Shown: one piece after another, positions 15,220 through 15,649 of the stretch
Layout of the letters: every line of letters begins with the position of its first letter
Numbering within the stretch: position 1 is the stretch's first letter
From: JBCCGE01 sp039029455
Lineage (GTDB): Bacteria > Pseudomonadota > Gammaproteobacteria > Arenicellales > Poriferihabitantaceae
NCBI GenBank assembly: GCA_039029455.1
Contig: JBCCGE010000074.1
Coordinates: 1-15,649 of the forward strand
Length of the DNA: 15,649 nt
Direction of reading: 5' to 3'
Translations under genes and position numbers: made by a program
Notes under the pieces: generated by a model
The model's input: the letters and a program-made list of their open reading frames with translations, nothing else
The model's database searches: none
Told to the model about the DNA's origin: nothing

Positions 15220-15648
15220 TCAGACTTTTAAAAATTGGGGAACGATCCGGTCGAGGATGGGTATGCGGCCGATAGAAAATCCTCCGGATCCCTGAATTGC
15301 AACAACGCAAGCCGCCACTGCCAAAAGAGCCGGAAACTCCCAGCCGCCACCCTGATTCGTAAACAGCCAGCCGTTTGCCCAATGGATCCAGGTCGCACCA
15401 ATCAGAATTGGCAAAGACAACAATGCGACCAGACGGGTAAAGACTCCCGCCAGTAAAGCAATTCCACCCCCTATTTCACCTGCGATTGTGAGATAGGCAA
15501 AAACCGCTGGAATACCGAGACTGTCAAAAAACCCGACCGTCCCCGGAACTGTAAAAACTGCGACTTTAAGTACTCCATGGGCCAGCAAAACAATTCCCAG
15601 CGCAAGTCTGAGTATCACGGCGCCGGGAGCAATGGTTGATTTATTCAT
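15220..15648 (-). CDS. DoxX family integral membrane protein
   Basis: Protein of 142 residues, probably complete: the ATG is at 15648, one base from the window edge, so its promoter is outside. Four membrane-spanning helices can be seen, about residues 9-29 (VILRLALGIVLLAHG), 45-65, 71-90 and 102-117. Between the last two is the WANGWLFTNQGGGWE loop seen in DoxX proteins. The family is linked to redox and thiol stress and to respiratory accessory roles, with no settled reaction. It heads the leftward pirin/AzoR operon, a common partnership, so it probably shares their stress function. Confidence 0.9.
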   Translation of the reverse strand: MNKSTIAPGAVILRLALGIVLLAHGVLKVAVFTVPGTVGFFDSLGIPAVFAYLTIAGEIGGGIALLAGVFTRLVALLSLPILIGATWIHWANGWLFTNQGGGWEFPALLAVAACVVAIQGSGGFSIGRIPILDRIVPQFLKV

Positions 15649-15649
15649 A

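Noticed and set aside
15191..15382. N-terminal extension of the pirin protein by 64 residues
   Set aside because: The extension runs inside the DoxX gene on the same strand and precedes a canonical pirin start with a good ribosome-binding site.
1..15649. CRISPR arrays, tRNA or rRNA genes, insertion sequences, integrases or phage genes
   Set aside because: No regularly spaced repeats, no tRNA-like conserved segments in the gaps, no transposase-like protein, and no flanking terminal repeats were seen.

Overview
This window is densely packed, roughly 50% G+C by eye, and carries 16 intact bacterial genes with no tRNA, rRNA, CRISPR array, insertion sequence or phage gene visible. The gene style (LysR regulator, ATGA-coupled catabolic operon, pirin/AzoR/DoxX stress operon, Gram-negative ribosome-binding sites) points to a Pseudomonadota chromosome, perhaps a free-living marine or environmental gammaproteobacterium. 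That placement is an inference.

Region 1 (18-4414, + strand) is a tight series. It holds a flavin-dependent HpaB-family monooxygenase, a RidA enamine/imine deaminase, a DUF1028 Ntn-hydrolase-like protein, a PhyH-type Fe(II)/2-oxoglutarate dioxygenase and a LysR regulator. It reads as an oxidative catabolic operon for an unknown, probably nitrogen-containing, substrate.

Region 2 (4429-8175, - strand) is a convergent operon. It is transcribed from an ArgE-like M20 deacylase, through a large protein with a C-terminal cobalamin-binding domain (translationally coupled by ATGA), to a ProC-like NAD(P) oxidoreductase. The order suggests deacylation, then B12-dependent rearrangement, then reduction of an imine or oxidation of an amine. 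This is the most unusual part of the window. A 3-hydroxyisobutyrate-dehydrogenase-like gene diverges from it (8243-9118, +).

Region 3 (9135-12788) starts with two paralogous phosphoribosyltransferases whose 5' ends face each other across only 23 to 62 bp. The rightward copy leads into a type-III-like glutamine synthetase homologue and an acetylpolyamine amidohydrolase of the histone-deacetylase fold. Together the last two suggest polyamine or acylated-amine use through gamma-glutamylation.

Region 4 (12864-15648, - strand) holds a short-chain dehydrogenase with its own recognisable promoter, and a DoxX / pirin / AzoR operon typical of redox or quinone/electrophile stress. The longest stretch without a gene is the 203 bp at 13689-13891. 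It holds the dehydrogenase promoter and a perfect 7-bp inverted repeat abutting its -35 box.
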